From: Lichenicola cladoniae
Lineage (GTDB): Bacteria; Pseudomonadota; Alphaproteobacteria; Acetobacterales; Acetobacteraceae
Reading direction: 5' to 3'
Length of the DNA: 64,000 nt
Assembly: GCF_013201075.1 (NCBI RefSeq)
Contig: NZ_CP053708.1
Location: 809,501 to 873,500, forward strand
Shown: positions 36,977 to 47,256 of the stretch, in pieces
Layout: each line of letters begins with the position of its first letter
How positions within the stretch are numbered: the stretch's first letter is position 1
Made by a program: the position numbers and the translations under genes
The notes under the pieces: generated by a model
The model's input: only the letters and a program-made list of their open reading frames with translations
Databases searched by the model: none
Told to the model about the DNA's origin: nothing

Positions 36977-38236
36977 TCAGCGGATGATCAGGCCGAAGGG
37001 CCGCGTATTGGCAGCAACTGGCAAAGAGATTGTCTTGTCGGGGTCGTTACTGAGCCGGCCTTTAATCTGGTCAAAATCAAAGACGTGGATCTTGTTGCTT
37101 TTACCCTCTGCCGCGGTTGAGGTCTCCTCCTCAAGCGCGTAGAGGTGTCGCTGATCCGGCGACAAGCCGATCTGGTAGTAGCCGCCGGCACCACCACCGA
37201 CGGCGCGGGAAACCTCGACTGGCTTAGCAGGATCACGCAGGTCGAAAACCGAGACCGAATTGTCACCGGTGTTTGAAGCAAACAACCATTTTCCATCCGG
37301 TGTCACTCTAAGCCAGCACAAACCCTGCCCGGTATCCGCAACGGTGGTGACGAGGCTCAGCTTCCCGGCTTTGTTGTAGCGGTAGACGCCGAGACGGTTG
37401 ACATTGACTAAGCCGGCATAGAGGTAGGGTAGCTTCGGATGCGCCCAGAGACCAAGAGCAAGCGCTTGGGTTCCATTGAATGTCGGCGGTTCTACAGTGT
37501 CCGTAGGAATGATCGAACCATCGGGATTACGCTCGAAGGCCGCAATGCTGCCGCCGGCCGGGAACCCGGTACCAAAGATGAAGCGGCCGGTATTGGTCGT
37601 GAGCGCTTGTGTGGGATCCGATTCCTTTGGCAAGTCCACTACCTGGAGCGGACGCCGTAGCGGAAAGCCGCCCGGCAGAATGTCGATAGTCTGGGCATTT
37701 GGTGCTCCGGCTGTCGCCGCCTGAGCCGGATCTTCGCTGCTGTTCAGAACGATTAGTCGATTGCCTACCCGGCCGATCGAGATTGGCGTACTACCGCCGC
37801 TATGCGTTGGCCAGCCGAGCGAAAGCGAGAGGCGGCCGTTCGGCGAGACATGGAACGCTGTCAGCGTATTTGAACCCGGATTGACCGCGAACAACGTGTC
37901 CAGGTTCCGGCTCATTACCAACTGCTGGTCGTTGTCAAACGGCCCGAGGGCGAAGGAAGGGTCAACAAAGCCAGTACCCCCCGTTGCAAAGGGCGAGCCT
38001 GAAATCTGACGGAGACTTCCATCATCCGCAATACCATATGCAAAGATGCTGTTACTGTTCGGTCGAGCGTCATTCGACTCAACGTAAAGCACGTGCCGTG
38101 TAACCGGCTGCCTACTCTCGTTCGCTACAGATATCGCATCGGCGCCGAAGCTTTGACTGGCATTCAAGCCCACCACAGCCGCCGACACCAATGCCAAGCG
38201 ATGACAAAATTGAACTCGATTTTTGTGCAGTGTCAC
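36977..38236 (-). CDS. Secreted YVTN/lactonase-like beta-propeller protein
   Basis: The 419-residue protein begins with a signal peptide (LALVSAAVVGLNASQSFGA) and folds as a seven-bladed propeller of the lactonase/YVTN type. Blade turns are VSPNGRLSLSLGW, VTPDGKWLFASNTGDNSVSV and LSPDQRHLYALEEE. The nearest functional family is 6-phosphogluconolactonase of the YbhE type, but that one is cytoplasmic; this protein is exported. It may bind or hydrolyse a sugar-like or redox substrate outside the membrane, or act as a scaffold. No operon partners are visible. Confidence 0.8.
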   Translation of the reverse strand: MTLHKNRVQFCHRLALVSAAVVGLNASQSFGADAISVANESRQPVTRHVLYVESNDARPNSNSIFAYGIADDGSLRQISGSPFATGGTGFVDPSFALGPFDNDQQLVMSRNLDTLFAVNPGSNTLTAFHVSPNGRLSLSLGWPTHSGGSTPISIGRVGNRLIVLNSSEDPAQAATAGAPNAQTIDILPGGFPLRRPLQVVDLPKESDPTQALTTNTGRFIFGTGFPAGGSIAAFERNPDGSIIPTDTVEPPTFNGTQALALGLWAHPKLPYLYAGLVNVNRLGVYRYNKAGKLSLVTTVADTGQGLCWLRVTPDGKWLFASNTGDNSVSVFDLRDPAKPVEVSRAVGGGAGGYYQIGLSPDQRHLYALEEETSTAAEGKSNKIHVFDFDQIKGRLSNDPDKTISLPVAANTRPFGLIIR

Positions 38237-38619
38237 GTCTTATCCTCCTGAGCAAGACACTCTTTCGGATAGCTTGGCGACACGGTTACAGCATAACTAG
38301 AGAGGAATTTCGTGACCTGGTGTAAATCACCGATTTCCCCAGCTGGCATGGAACCGGTAGCGTGAGCAAGCTTGCCACCGTAGGCGAGGGAACAGAGTAC
38401 GTCCCTGGGACTGATTTACCCAATAGATGTTGGTGATCACTACCTTGATGATACCAAGTGCGACGTTCACTTGATGAGAACCTGTACACGCCAGGGTTGG
38501 CTTCGCTTCTCGTGGCGACGACTTGATGCGAAAATCACGGGCCTAGAAGCGGCTTCGGTCACGCCAGCAAAACAGGGTTCTGTCGTCAGTCCGTGCTTGC
38601 GTGGACGTGATGACGTTAG
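38237..38619. other. Intergenic region, no gene recognised
   Basis: This contains the promoter side of the propeller gene and the front of the ScpA-like remnant. No family-like frame or repeat was recognised. Confidence 0.3.
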
Positions 38620-39200
<581 letters not shown>

Positions 39201-39319
39201 CAGCAGGCTGAGGCCGCCGAGGGAGCGCCGAGACAAAAGCTGATCCGCCAGGCTCAGAGTTCGCGTCCGAGCATGGCTTGGTTCTAGACTCTTCAGGGTC
39301 TTTCGCTCGAGGAGTCGAT

Positions 39320-39790
39320 ATGCAGGTTTCCGACAGCACGGAGCTTTCAGCAAGCGTGACGCCGGCACCGATGGCGCCGCGGCTGCACCATAAGCCTGGC
39401 ACCATCCCGGTCACCGTCCGGCTGGACTCGTTCCGCCATGATCGGCTGAAGCGGCTGGTGCGACGCTTTTCGACCACCGGGCAGAACATCATCCAGACGG
39501 CGCTCGACCGCAGCATGGTCAGCATGGAGCGGGACCGCGAACGGGCGTCCCAGGCAGAGGTCGCCGGGCAGAGCCTGCTGTTTGCCCCGGCACTCGACAC
39601 CGAGGCCAGCATCGTCCGCAAGCCGAAGCAGGACAGCTTTGCCTTCATCAGGCCAGAGCCAACCGTGGCGCTGACCTACCGGGCGACGGTGCCGATGCAC
39701 CGCTGGCTGCATCGCCGATCAGCCGAGACCGGGATGACGATCCAGGAGATCATGACTGAAGCCCTAAAAATGGCGAAGGGTGTGGAGTAG
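39320..39790 (+). CDS. Possible ribbon-helix-helix protein, plasmid type
   Basis: The 156-residue protein has a central segment GTIPVTVRLDSFRHDRLKRL followed by VRRFSTTGQNIIQTALDRSM. It resembles an RHH DNA-binding fold: a short beta strand with alternating polar residues and then two helices. The C-terminus (YRATVPMHRWLHRRSAETGM, then TIQEIMTEALKM) repeats the same pattern, so two RHH-like units may be present. The start at 39320 follows GAGGAG. It is five bases upstream of the DUF2161 gene and just after the ScpA remnant, an arrangement that suggests a segregation or plasmid-maintenance locus. The function is not established. Confidence 0.6.
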   Translation: MQVSDSTELSASVTPAPMAPRLHHKPGTIPVTVRLDSFRHDRLKRLVRRFSTTGQNIIQTALDRSMVSMERDRERASQAEVAGQSLLFAPALDTEASIVRKPKQDSFAFIRPEPTVALTYRATVPMHRWLHRRSAETGMTIQEIMTEALKMAKGVE

Positions 39791-40459
39791 CGATCGTGGC
39801 CGACAAGCCCGCTTCCGTTCTGGCATCCAGTCCGGTCGAGACGGCGCTTTATCCTCTACTGAAGGCATTTCTCGAGGTTCAAGGCTTCGTCGTGAAGGGC
39901 GAGATCTGCAGCTGCGACATTGTCGCGGTGCGGGGTGAGGAACCGCCCTTGCTGGTGATCGTGGAGATGAAACTCTCCTTCACGCTCGAGCTGCTGCTCC
40001 AGGCGGTGGATCGCATGGCGGCTGCGGACGAGGTTTGGGTTGCCGTCACCGCCACTCGCCGCGGACGTGACGGTGATCGGCGGGTTCACCGCCTTTGCCG
40101 GCTGTTGGGGTTGGGGCTGCTTACAGTCGATGTCTTGGATGGCCGGGTCAGCGTTGTCGCAGAGCCGGAGCCTTATCGCCCGCGGATAAATGTCAGGAAG
40201 CGGCGTCGCATCCTCAAGGAGCACGGTGGACGGCGCGGAGACCCTGCTGCGGATTCCGACGTAAGCCGCCCACCCATTCCGATCTGATGGCGCTCGGCAT
40301 TCCGATTTGATGTCGCCCACCGTTCCGATCTCAAGCCGCCCACCATTCCGATGATCCCGCCCACCATGAGGGTAGGAGTGGGCAAGCGGAGATGGATTGT
40401 CTCGCGGGTCAGCAATGACCTGGTCTCCAGTGCCGCCATCGCAATCGATGGAGGGATGG

Positions 40460-42001
40460 ATGCCGACACAGAGGCTGTCCATGCGGCGGATACGACATTT
40501 ACTAACGATGCATTTTGGAGCCGGCGCCAGCGCCCGTTTGATCGCACGCGAGCTGGGCATCTCGCCCAGCACGGTGCGCGAGTACCTCGGCCGAGCCATC
40601 GCGGCCGGGATCACCTGGCCATTGGATGTGGACGCGACGGACGAGATCCTGATGGCGCGCCTGTTCGTCAACGGTGGTGTCCGGCTTGGAGCACGCTACC
40701 ACGCTGAACCCGACTGGGCGGTGCTGGTACGCGAGTTCAAGCGCCCGGGCGTCAACCTGGTGATCCTTTGGGAGGAATACAGAGCAACCCATCCTGAGGG
40801 TTATGCCTACAGTCGGTTCTGCGAGCTGTTCCGGGATTTTGAAAGGCGTTTGTCGCCGACAATGCGCCAGCAGCACGTGGCCGGGCACAAGGCGTTTGTC
40901 GACTACTCTGGCAAGCGGGTGCCGATCGCCGATCCGGTAACCGGCGAAGTGCGAATGGCGGAGATTTTCGTCGCCGTGCTTGGCGCCTCCAGTCTGACCT
41001 ATGCCGAAGCAACCTGGTCGCAGGCACTACCTGATTGGGTAGGCGCGCACGTGCGGATGTTCCGCTACTTCGGTGCGGTTCCGCGCCTGCTGGTGCCGGA
41101 CAACCTCAAGAGCGGCGTCAACAAGGCCTCGTTCTACGATCCCGAGATCAACCGCAGCTATGCCGCGATGGCGGCGCACTACGGGGTCGGCGTCCTGCCA
41201 GCACGGCCGCGGCGCCCACGCGACAAGGCCGCCGTCGAGGCGGGCGTGCGGTTCGCGCAGTCCTACATCGTCGGCCGCTTGCGTAACGTCACGTTCTTTT
41301 CCCTGGGCGAGTGCAATGCTGCGATCGCTGTCGCCCTCGAGCGGATGAACAATCGAGAGATGCGACGCCTGGGCGTCAGCCGCCGCCAGCTGTTCGAGAC
41401 GATCGAGCGGCACGCCATGCAGCCCCTGCCGCAAGACGATTACGAGTATGCCGACTGGCACCTCGCCCGCGTCGGCATCGACTACCACGTCGAGGTGCAG
41501 AGCTTTTTCTACTCGGTGCCGCATGCGCTGATCCGCGAGCAGGTCGACACCCGTGCCACGGCCCGCACGATCGAGGTGTTCCATCGCGGCAAGCGGGTCG
41601 CAGCGCACGTCCGGCGTTATGGCGGACCGCGGCACGGCACCCAACCCGAGCACATGCCAAGCGCACATCGGCGCTACGCCGAGTGGACGCCCGAACGTCT
41701 GCAGCGCCAGGCCCGCGGCATCGGGCCGAACACCGAGGCGCTGATCATCGCCGTGCTCGCCCGCCGACCGCATCCCGAGCAGGGGTTTCGGACCTGCCTG
41801 GGTGTCCTGCGACTGTTTCGCGGCCTGGATGCAGTCCGGGTCGAGGCGGCCAGCCTGCGCGCCGTGGAGATCGGCGCCCTGGCCTATGCCTCTGTCGCCT
41901 CGATCCTCAAGCATCGCCTCGACCGACCCACGTCGCCGCAAGCCACGGACGAGACGCCACTGCTGCACGACAACATCCGTGGCTCCAGCTACTACCATTA
42001 G
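40460..42001 (+). CDS. istA: IS21 transposase IstA
   Basis: The 513-residue protein has an N-terminal helix-turn-helix (HFGAGASARLIARELGISPS, then TVREYLGRAI) and an integrase-type catalytic core. The acidic positions are visible: Asp in KAFVDYSGKRVPI, Asp in PRLLVPDNLKSGV and Glu in PRDKAAVEAGVRFAQ. A C-terminal Mu/IstA-like domain follows (YEYADWHLARVGIDYHVEVQ). The start at 40460 follows GGAGGG; an upstream extension in the same frame to 40397 lacks family character. It is the catalytic partner of IstB, ten bases downstream. Confidence 0.95.
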   Translation: MPTQRLSMRRIRHLLTMHFGAGASARLIARELGISPSTVREYLGRAIAAGITWPLDVDATDEILMARLFVNGGVRLGARYHAEPDWAVLVREFKRPGVNLVILWEEYRATHPEGYAYSRFCELFRDFERRLSPTMRQQHVAGHKAFVDYSGKRVPIADPVTGEVRMAEIFVAVLGASSLTYAEATWSQALPDWVGAHVRMFRYFGAVPRLLVPDNLKSGVNKASFYDPEINRSYAAMAAHYGVGVLPARPRRPRDKAAVEAGVRFAQSYIVGRLRNVTFFSLGECNAAIAVALERMNNREMRRLGVSRRQLFETIERHAMQPLPQDDYEYADWHLARVGIDYHVEVQSFFYSVPHALIREQVDTRATARTIEVFHRGKRVAAHVRRYGGPRHGTQPEHMPSAHRRYAEWTPERLQRQARGIGPNTEALIIAVLARRPHPEQGFRTCLGVLRLFRGLDAVRVEAASLRAVEIGALAYASVASILKHRLDRPTSPQATDETPLLHDNIRGSSYYH

Positions 42002-42011
42002 GAGATCGATC

Positions 42012-42746
42012 TTGCTGAATCACCCAACGCTCGACCTGCTCACTGATCTTGGACTGCATGGCATGGCCAAGGGATTCCGCGACATGGCGGACAATCCGGA
42101 GGCAGCCGCACTCAATCAGGCGGAGTGGCTCGCCATCCTGCTGGAGCGTGAGGTCACGCTGCGCCAGCAGAAACGGTTCGAGAGCCGGGCCAAGAACGCC
42201 AAGCTGCGCCACCAGGCTGCGATCGAGGATGTCGACTACCGGACCCCGCGCGGGCTCGACCGCACGATGTTCCTGGCACTCGCCGGGTGCGACTGGATCC
42301 GGCAGCGCCGCCATTGCCTGCTGACGGGCCCAGCGGGTATCGGCAAGTCGTGGCTGGCCTGCGCGCTCGGCCAGAAGGCCTGTCGGGAGAACCTGTCAGT
42401 GCTCTACCAGCGCGTGCCACGGCTGTTTGCCGCCCTGGCGCTGGCACGCAACGACGGCCGCTACGCCAAACTGCTGCACCAACTCGCCAGGGTCGACCTG
42501 CTAATCCTCGACGACTGGGGACCAGAACCGCTGACACCGGAGCAGCAACGCGATCTGCTGGAAATCCTCGAGGACCGCTACGACGCCGGTTCGGTCATCA
42601 TCACCAGCCAGGTGCCGATCGACCGCTGGTACGAGATCGTCGGCAATCCGACGCTGGCTGATGCGATCCTGGACCGCATCGTGCACAACGCGCACCGGAT
42701 CGAGCTCAAGGGCGAAAGCATGCGCAAGAAACGAGCAACTGCTTGA
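42012..42746 (+). CDS. istB: IS21 helper ATPase IstB
   Basis: The 244-residue protein is an AAA+ ATPase of the IstB/DnaC group. It has Walker A GPAGIGKSW (about 109-117), Walker B DLLILDDWG (about 163-171) and sensor-1 SVIITSQVP. IstB forms ATP-dependent assemblies on target DNA and stimulates IstA. The start is TTG 42012 with GGAG eleven bases upstream. The frame runs further upstream over the end of istA, but that part is chance reading. The gene ends 148 bases before the right end of the element. Confidence 0.94.
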   Translation: MLNHPTLDLLTDLGLHGMAKGFRDMADNPEAAALNQAEWLAILLEREVTLRQQKRFESRAKNAKLRHQAAIEDVDYRTPRGLDRTMFLALAGCDWIRQRRHCLLTGPAGIGKSWLACALGQKACRENLSVLYQRVPRLFAALALARNDGRYAKLLHQLARVDLLILDDWGPEPLTPEQQRDLLEILEDRYDAGSVIITSQVPIDRWYEIVGNPTLADAILDRIVHNAHRIELKGESMRKKRATA

Positions 42747-43139
42747 CCCCACCCGCACCCCTATGACATGAGCGAAATCGACCCGCGAGACAACACCATC
42801 CTGGGCACCATCAGATCGGAATGATGGGCGGCATCAAATCGGAACGGTGCGCAATACATGCTCGGAATACCCGAGCGGCATCGTCGGAATCCGCACCCTG
42901 CTCCAGGCGGTTCGACCCGTCAGCCGATCATGACGGCATACCGGCAGCGGGCGCTGGCGTGTGCCGCTGCCTTGCAAGCGGGGCCGCTCCGGCCGCGTGA
43001 CCTGCGCCCTGTTGCCAGTGATGCAGGGACCATACTGTCGCGCAACGTCTACGGCTGGTTTGAGAGGGTCGAACCCGGTGTCTACCGGCTTGTGCCCATG
43101 GGAGAGGCCGCGGTGGCGAACTGGCTGCCGGGCACGTAA

Positions 43140-43533
43140 CGGCCACCGATGCAACCAGCGAAACCACGCAAGTCGTCACCTGCCGAAAGGCGTCATCCTC
43201 TCGCCAGCAGCCTCGACCGAGCCGCCAAGTTATCTTGAGGATGGCCGGCATCATGCGCCTTGCACAAGCCTCCACGCCCCACGGTACTCGCGTCAAACGG
43301 ACTGAAGCAGGCGTATCAATCCACACCAGTACGTGATCTAATCCAGACGCTGGCGGAGAGTTGACGCAACGCGGAGCCGCGCCGTCACGGTACCGACGCT
43401 AGCAGCCGGCATCGTGTTGAGTCTGGTCATGGTTACCTCGTGCGTGGGCGACCGCAACAATCGATTGACGCAGTTGAAGGGACCTGATCGCTTCTGCACA
43501 GTCTCCCATACAATTTTATTTTGGCATTCGAAC
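43140..43533. other. Intergenic region before the LysR gene
   Basis: No family-like frame was found. Bases 43480-43530 are AT-rich (CAATTTTATTTTGG) and may hold the LysR promoter. The in-frame extension of the LysR reading frame to 43414 has no family character. Confidence 0.35.
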
Positions 43534-44385
43534 ATGGACTGGGGTGACCTCCGCATCTTCCTTGCTATTGCGCGTGTCGGCACGCTCGGAGCTGCCGCTC
43601 GGACGCTGGGGCAGACCCAGCCGACCATGGGTCGACGGCTACGCGCCTTGGAAGCTGTCACGGGCCAGATCCTGTTCCAGCGGACGGCGGATGGCTTTAT
43701 CCTAACCGACGAGGGCGCCGCAGTGTTGGGGCATGCCGAGCGCATGGAGGAGGAGGCCCTCGGCTTTCAGCGTGCATTAGCCGGTAGCGGAGGGCAGCTC
43801 GAAGGCCCGCTGCGGGTCTCATCCTCCGAATGGTTCGGCACGACAATCTTGGCCCCGATTCTCGCGACCTTCGGTCAGAGCCACCCGGCAGTTTGTATCG
43901 AACTTCTGACAGATGCTCGACTGTATAGTCTTCCACGGCGAGAGGCCGACATGGTTTTTCGTATCAAGCCCTTTGAAGAACCGGAAGTGATTTCACGGCG
44001 GCTGCTCCACATCCCTTATGCACTTTATGGTCCCGCTGGAAGTAGCAGCCCGCGCATGGGCGACGGGAGCGGCGTCCGAGTGGTTACAATGGATACCGCC
44101 TTCGCAGACATGCCCGATGCATTGTGGCTCAAACGAGTGCTTCCGAAGGCGGTCGTAGCTTTTCGCAGCAACAATCGGGAGGTCCAGGCACGACTCTGCG
44201 CGGAAGGCGCAGGGCTGGCCGTGTTGCCGTGCCCTTTGGGTCAGTGCATCCCTGGCATCGCGGCAATCGGTATCGGACAAAAGCCGCCTGGTCGTGATAC
44301 GTTTGTCGGCTATCATCGCGATTTACGGCACCTTGCACGCCTGCGTGCGCTCCTTGACCTGGTGATTGAAAAGCTGGCGGCCTAA
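43534..44385 (+). CDS. LysR-family regulator
   Basis: The 283-residue protein starts MDWGDLRIFLAIARVGTLGA and has the LysR helix-turn-helix (LGQTQPTMGRRLRALEAVTG, residues 27-46) and an effector domain (LRVSSSEWFGTTILAPILA). It is at the short end of the family, and its C-terminus is compact. ATG 43534 is chosen because the alignment-like region begins there. The neighbours are an IS-split gene upstream and a long gene-poor stretch downstream, so the regulated genes cannot be told. Confidence 0.88.
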   Translation: MDWGDLRIFLAIARVGTLGAAARTLGQTQPTMGRRLRALEAVTGQILFQRTADGFILTDEGAAVLGHAERMEEEALGFQRALAGSGGQLEGPLRVSSSEWFGTTILAPILATFGQSHPAVCIELLTDARLYSLPRREADMVFRIKPFEEPEVISRRLLHIPYALYGPAGSSSPRMGDGSGVRVVTMDTAFADMPDALWLKRVLPKAVVAFRSNNREVQARLCAEGAGLAVLPCPLGQCIPGIAAIGIGQKPPGRDTFVGYHRDLRHLARLRALLDLVIEKLAA

Positions 44386-45564
44386 CCGCGTTCAATCTGA
44401 TTTCCTGAAGCGGCCATAACCGCTGCAATAGCCATTCCTCGTTATTGCGGCTAATCATGGCATCGAGCTCAATCATTGATGCAGCTAGGTATGCGCACTA
44501 TATCGCGTGTAGGTCCGGTTCAGGCTCAATGGCGGACGTATCTAACTTGAAGGTAAAGCGGCAGGGCAATGCGAGGCCACATCACGCTAGAGACCGCGCT
44601 TCGAGACTTCGTGCTAGCCGTGCCGTAGTTCGTCATTTTGGAACGCTCCCCATAAAAGCTGCGCTGTTATCGGAAAAATCGTCGTGAGCACAATGCTGCG
44701 CACAACTCTTCTGCCGTAAGTCGCGAATTTCTTCCGGCTAAGTCGATGTGTCATCCGCCCCCGTCCCTACCCTTATGCCCGTCATCCATTCTGATCTACC
44801 GCTGGCTGACTCAGGCTCCCAACCTTAGAAAATCATCTCGGCAAATTCTGGTGCATCCACCCGCGACACATTTCTTAATGCGACGTTATGAGGCCAGTTA
44901 CACGGCACAAGATGCCACTATTGTGCGAACAGTTGCGGCTGCCGCGAGACAGGAGCTGGGTCAATACCTGGCCATCAATATGCGGGCAGGCGGATCAGAT
45001 TCGCGGTTGTACCGATTGGCAAACATCCCCACCGTTGTCTAGGGACCGACGCCGTTTAACATGGGCTGGGACCGACGAATACGCCCTGGTGGATGAACTA
45101 CATACGGTCGCCATCGTACACGCTCTGGCTGGCTTGGACTTTCTGTCTGCGGACTGATAGGCGGTAAGGCCGCCCCATTTTATTATGAGATCATCTTTGA
45201 TCCATGCTTGAGCCCTGCGATAGCCTCCATCGGCCGCTGTGCATGGGGTATTAACACAAGTACACAATGCCAATGTCTCTTTACTATTCAGCGTTCATCA
45301 CGTAAGTCCGTCTTTTCCGAGACTTGCAATCAACGTGGCCGTCCCACCATTCGTTAACTCGAGATCCGAGAGCATTGAGCTGCATTCGGCCTTACCAGGC
45401 ATTACGTCATGCCGCTGGTAGGTTGCGCAACGACGAGAGCATCCCGATTTCTCGATGAAGGACCGGGTGCTGGAGGCCCCCGTTTATGCTGAGTTATGCG
45501 CATCATCACTCAATCATCATACCGGTACACGAAGACAGCACTCAAAGTCCGGGATAACCTATAC
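44386..45564. other. Gene-poor stretch of about 1.2 kb
   Basis: Several short frames exist on both strands, none with family character. One minus frame at 45000-45240 reads AADGGYRRAQAWIKDDLIIK and could be a worn remnant. Base composition is lower in GC than the flanks, with many short AT-rich runs. No repeats, tRNA or hairpins were recognised. Confidence 0.35.
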
Positions 45565-47133
45565 CTAGTCGACGTGTGGCAAGGGCGCCGCTGTAGCGCG
45601 AATACGTGGATCTGCCGTCAGCTCGATGATGTCGAGTTCTTCCTCGATGGCATGGAAAGCATCGTCGCCAATCACACCATCCCGTCTTAGGACAGCAAGC
45701 CTTTGCCGCTGCACAACCACGGCTTTACCCTGTAACCCCGCAAGGGTGTCCTCTCTGCCGTCCAGTTGGGCTACACCTTCTGCACGTGTCGCATACTCAT
45801 CCAGCAGCAGCGCTGCATTATCCGAGACGGTGACGTTGCGCAGGAACGCCACCGCTGCCTGTGCGGTCTCACGGCGTGCGAGCACCGTTTCCTCTTGAAC
45901 TAAATTATCTTCCGGAAGCCGCAGACGTTGCATGAGCGGTCGCAGGGTCATCCCTTGAAGCATGAGTGTCCCAAGGACCACGCTGAGAGCGCAGAAGATG
46001 ATGATGTCCCGGTCAATGAAGGTATCCGGCAAGGCCAGCGCCGTGGCCAGCGTCACAATGCCGCGCATCCCGCACCAGGCGATAATGAGACCGCCGCCCG
46101 CAGTCGGCCGTGCCGGCTGGCGCCCGCTACGGGGGCCAAGCCGATGCAATGCCCAGCGCAGGATAGCGTTGTACCCCATCACCCAAACAAGTCGGACGAG
46201 GATCACAACCAGCAGTACAACGCCGGCAACCTCGACGTAGAGCGCTATTTGCCCACTCATGCGGCTGACAATCGCCCTGAGTTGCAGCCCGATCAGGAGA
46301 AAGGCCAATACGTTCAGAACAAATACTGCCACGTCCCATACTGCGTAGGATGCTATACGACGCCGTGCGCCATCGCGCAGCGGAACATGGCGCGCGATGA
46401 CAACGGCATAAACAACCACAGTGATGATCGCCGATACGCCGAGCCGGTCCGCTAGCAACCAGACTGCGAAGGTGCTTAGGAACTGCACAAGCACCGCAAT
46501 CGGTATCTCCAACCGGTGGGTAGGGGTCATGAGCAGCAGTCGGGCGAGTGTCCAGCCTAGCAGGCCGCCGCCACCTACCGTGAAAAGAAATTGTGGCATG
46601 ACCGTCCATCCGACGCTGCCGCCGGTTACGGCGGCAGTGACTGCGATGCGATAGATAATTAGCGACACAGCATCGTTTAGCAGGCTTTCACCTTGTATGA
46701 TTACCAGCAACCGATGCGGCGGCCGCAAGTAGCGCAGGATGGCCGTCGCTGCGGAAGCGTCGGACGGTGCAACGATGGCCCCCAGCGCTACCGCAGCCGC
46801 CCAGGGCATTCCCGGCACCATGGCATGCCCGACCCAGGCGACGGCGATGACCGTAAGCAGCACGACAATTACGGCCAAGGCGCTTATCGGCAGCCAGTTC
46901 GCGCGTATGTCCCGGGGCGAGGCGTCATAGGCCGAGTCGAGCAGCGTCGGTGCGACAAATAGAACGAGTGCAAGTCGCGGGTCGAGCGCCATGATTGGTA
47001 TGCCCGGGATAAAGGCCGCCGCAGATCCTGCCAGCGCCAGCAGCGCCGGGTAGGGCAGGCCGACCCGGCTGGACCAGGCCGCAAGCAGCGCCCCTATCAA
47101 AAGGAGTGCGATGACGAGTTCAAACAGAGCCAT
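45565..47133 (-). CDS. CPA1-family Na+/H+ antiporter (second NhaP-type)
   Basis: The 522-residue protein has about twelve membrane helices with the CPA1 motifs ALGAIVAPSDASAATAIL (about 116-133) and IIQGESLLNDAVSLIIYR (about 144-161). It also has IAWCGMRGIVTLATALALP (about 350-368), whose Arg-Gly pair is typical of the bacterial YjcE/NhaP2-like branch. A cytoplasmic tail of about 110 residues with helical character follows and is absent from the first antiporter at 21630. It would extrude Na+ or K+ in exchange for H+. It lies 123 bases downstream of the EamA gene on the same strand and may be transcribed with it. Confidence 0.92.
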   Translation of the reverse strand: MALFELVIALLLIGALLAAWSSRVGLPYPALLALAGSAAAFIPGIPIMALDPRLALVLFVAPTLLDSAYDASPRDIRANWLPISALAVIVVLLTVIAVAWVGHAMVPGMPWAAAVALGAIVAPSDASAATAILRYLRPPHRLLVIIQGESLLNDAVSLIIYRIAVTAAVTGGSVGWTVMPQFLFTVGGGGLLGWTLARLLLMTPTHRLEIPIAVLVQFLSTFAVWLLADRLGVSAIITVVVYAVVIARHVPLRDGARRRIASYAVWDVAVFVLNVLAFLLIGLQLRAIVSRMSGQIALYVEVAGVVLLVVILVRLVWVMGYNAILRWALHRLGPRSGRQPARPTAGGGLIIAWCGMRGIVTLATALALPDTFIDRDIIIFCALSVVLGTLMLQGMTLRPLMQRLRLPEDNLVQEETVLARRETAQAAVAFLRNVTVSDNAALLLDEYATRAEGVAQLDGREDTLAGLQGKAVVVQRQRLAVLRRDGVIGDDAFHAIEEELDIIELTADPRIRATAAPLPHVD

Positions 47134-47256
47134 GGCGTTCCCATCGTTGCACTTACATCACTGCCGAGTTCATCTGCAGGATGCCAGATACCTCTAGTGC
47201 TGAGTCCAAGGGTTGTTGCAGGTGTCGCTGCGGGAAGTCACCCCTCGGGCTTCAAG

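Larger units (their letters stand above)
40249..42894 (+). mobile_element. Intact IS21-family insertion sequence (2646 bp)
   Basis: The ends GCGGATTCCGACG (40249) and CGTCGGAATCCGC (to 42894) are perfect 13-base inverted repeats. The flanks carry a perfect 8-base duplication ACCCTGCT (40241-40248 and 42895-42902). Inside each end are further copies of ATTCCGAT-like repeats: four on the left (40277-40350), and two on the right in inverse orientation (42810-42846). Multiple terminal repeats are a hallmark of IS21, where IstA binds. Both istA and istB are intact. Confidence 0.95.
39796..43139 (+). pseudogene. DUF2161 (PD-(D/E)XK-fold) gene split by IS21
   Basis: The coding parts are 39796-40248 and 42903-43139. 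Joined without the IS and one copy of the 8-base duplication, they give an unbroken 229-residue protein. The N-terminal part has the nuclease-like core (LYPLLKAFLEVQGFVVKGE, then CDIVAVRGEEPPLLVIVEMK, with Asp and Glu-x-Lys at the expected metal-site spacing). The C-terminal part is a small winged-helix-like end (GGSTRQPIMTAYRQRALACA; GWFERVEPGVYRL). Members are annotated as putative phosphodiesterases of unknown role. The IS separates the two domains; the left part now ends in IS-derived codons, and the right part may be silent. Confidence 0.88.

Noticed and set aside
40270-40360. Repeated ATTCCGAT units resembling a short repeat array
   Set aside because: The units are the multiple end repeats of the IS21 element, mirrored at 42810-42890. 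Spacing is irregular and no cas genes are near, so it is not a CRISPR array.
41802-42011. Longer istB starting inside istA
   Set aside because: The extra 70 residues have no IstB character, and GGAG plus TTG at 42012 give the normal family start.
44746-45157. Short plus-strand frames in the gene-poor stretch
   Set aside because: They lack ribosome sites, have mixed composition and overlap each other; no family could be named.
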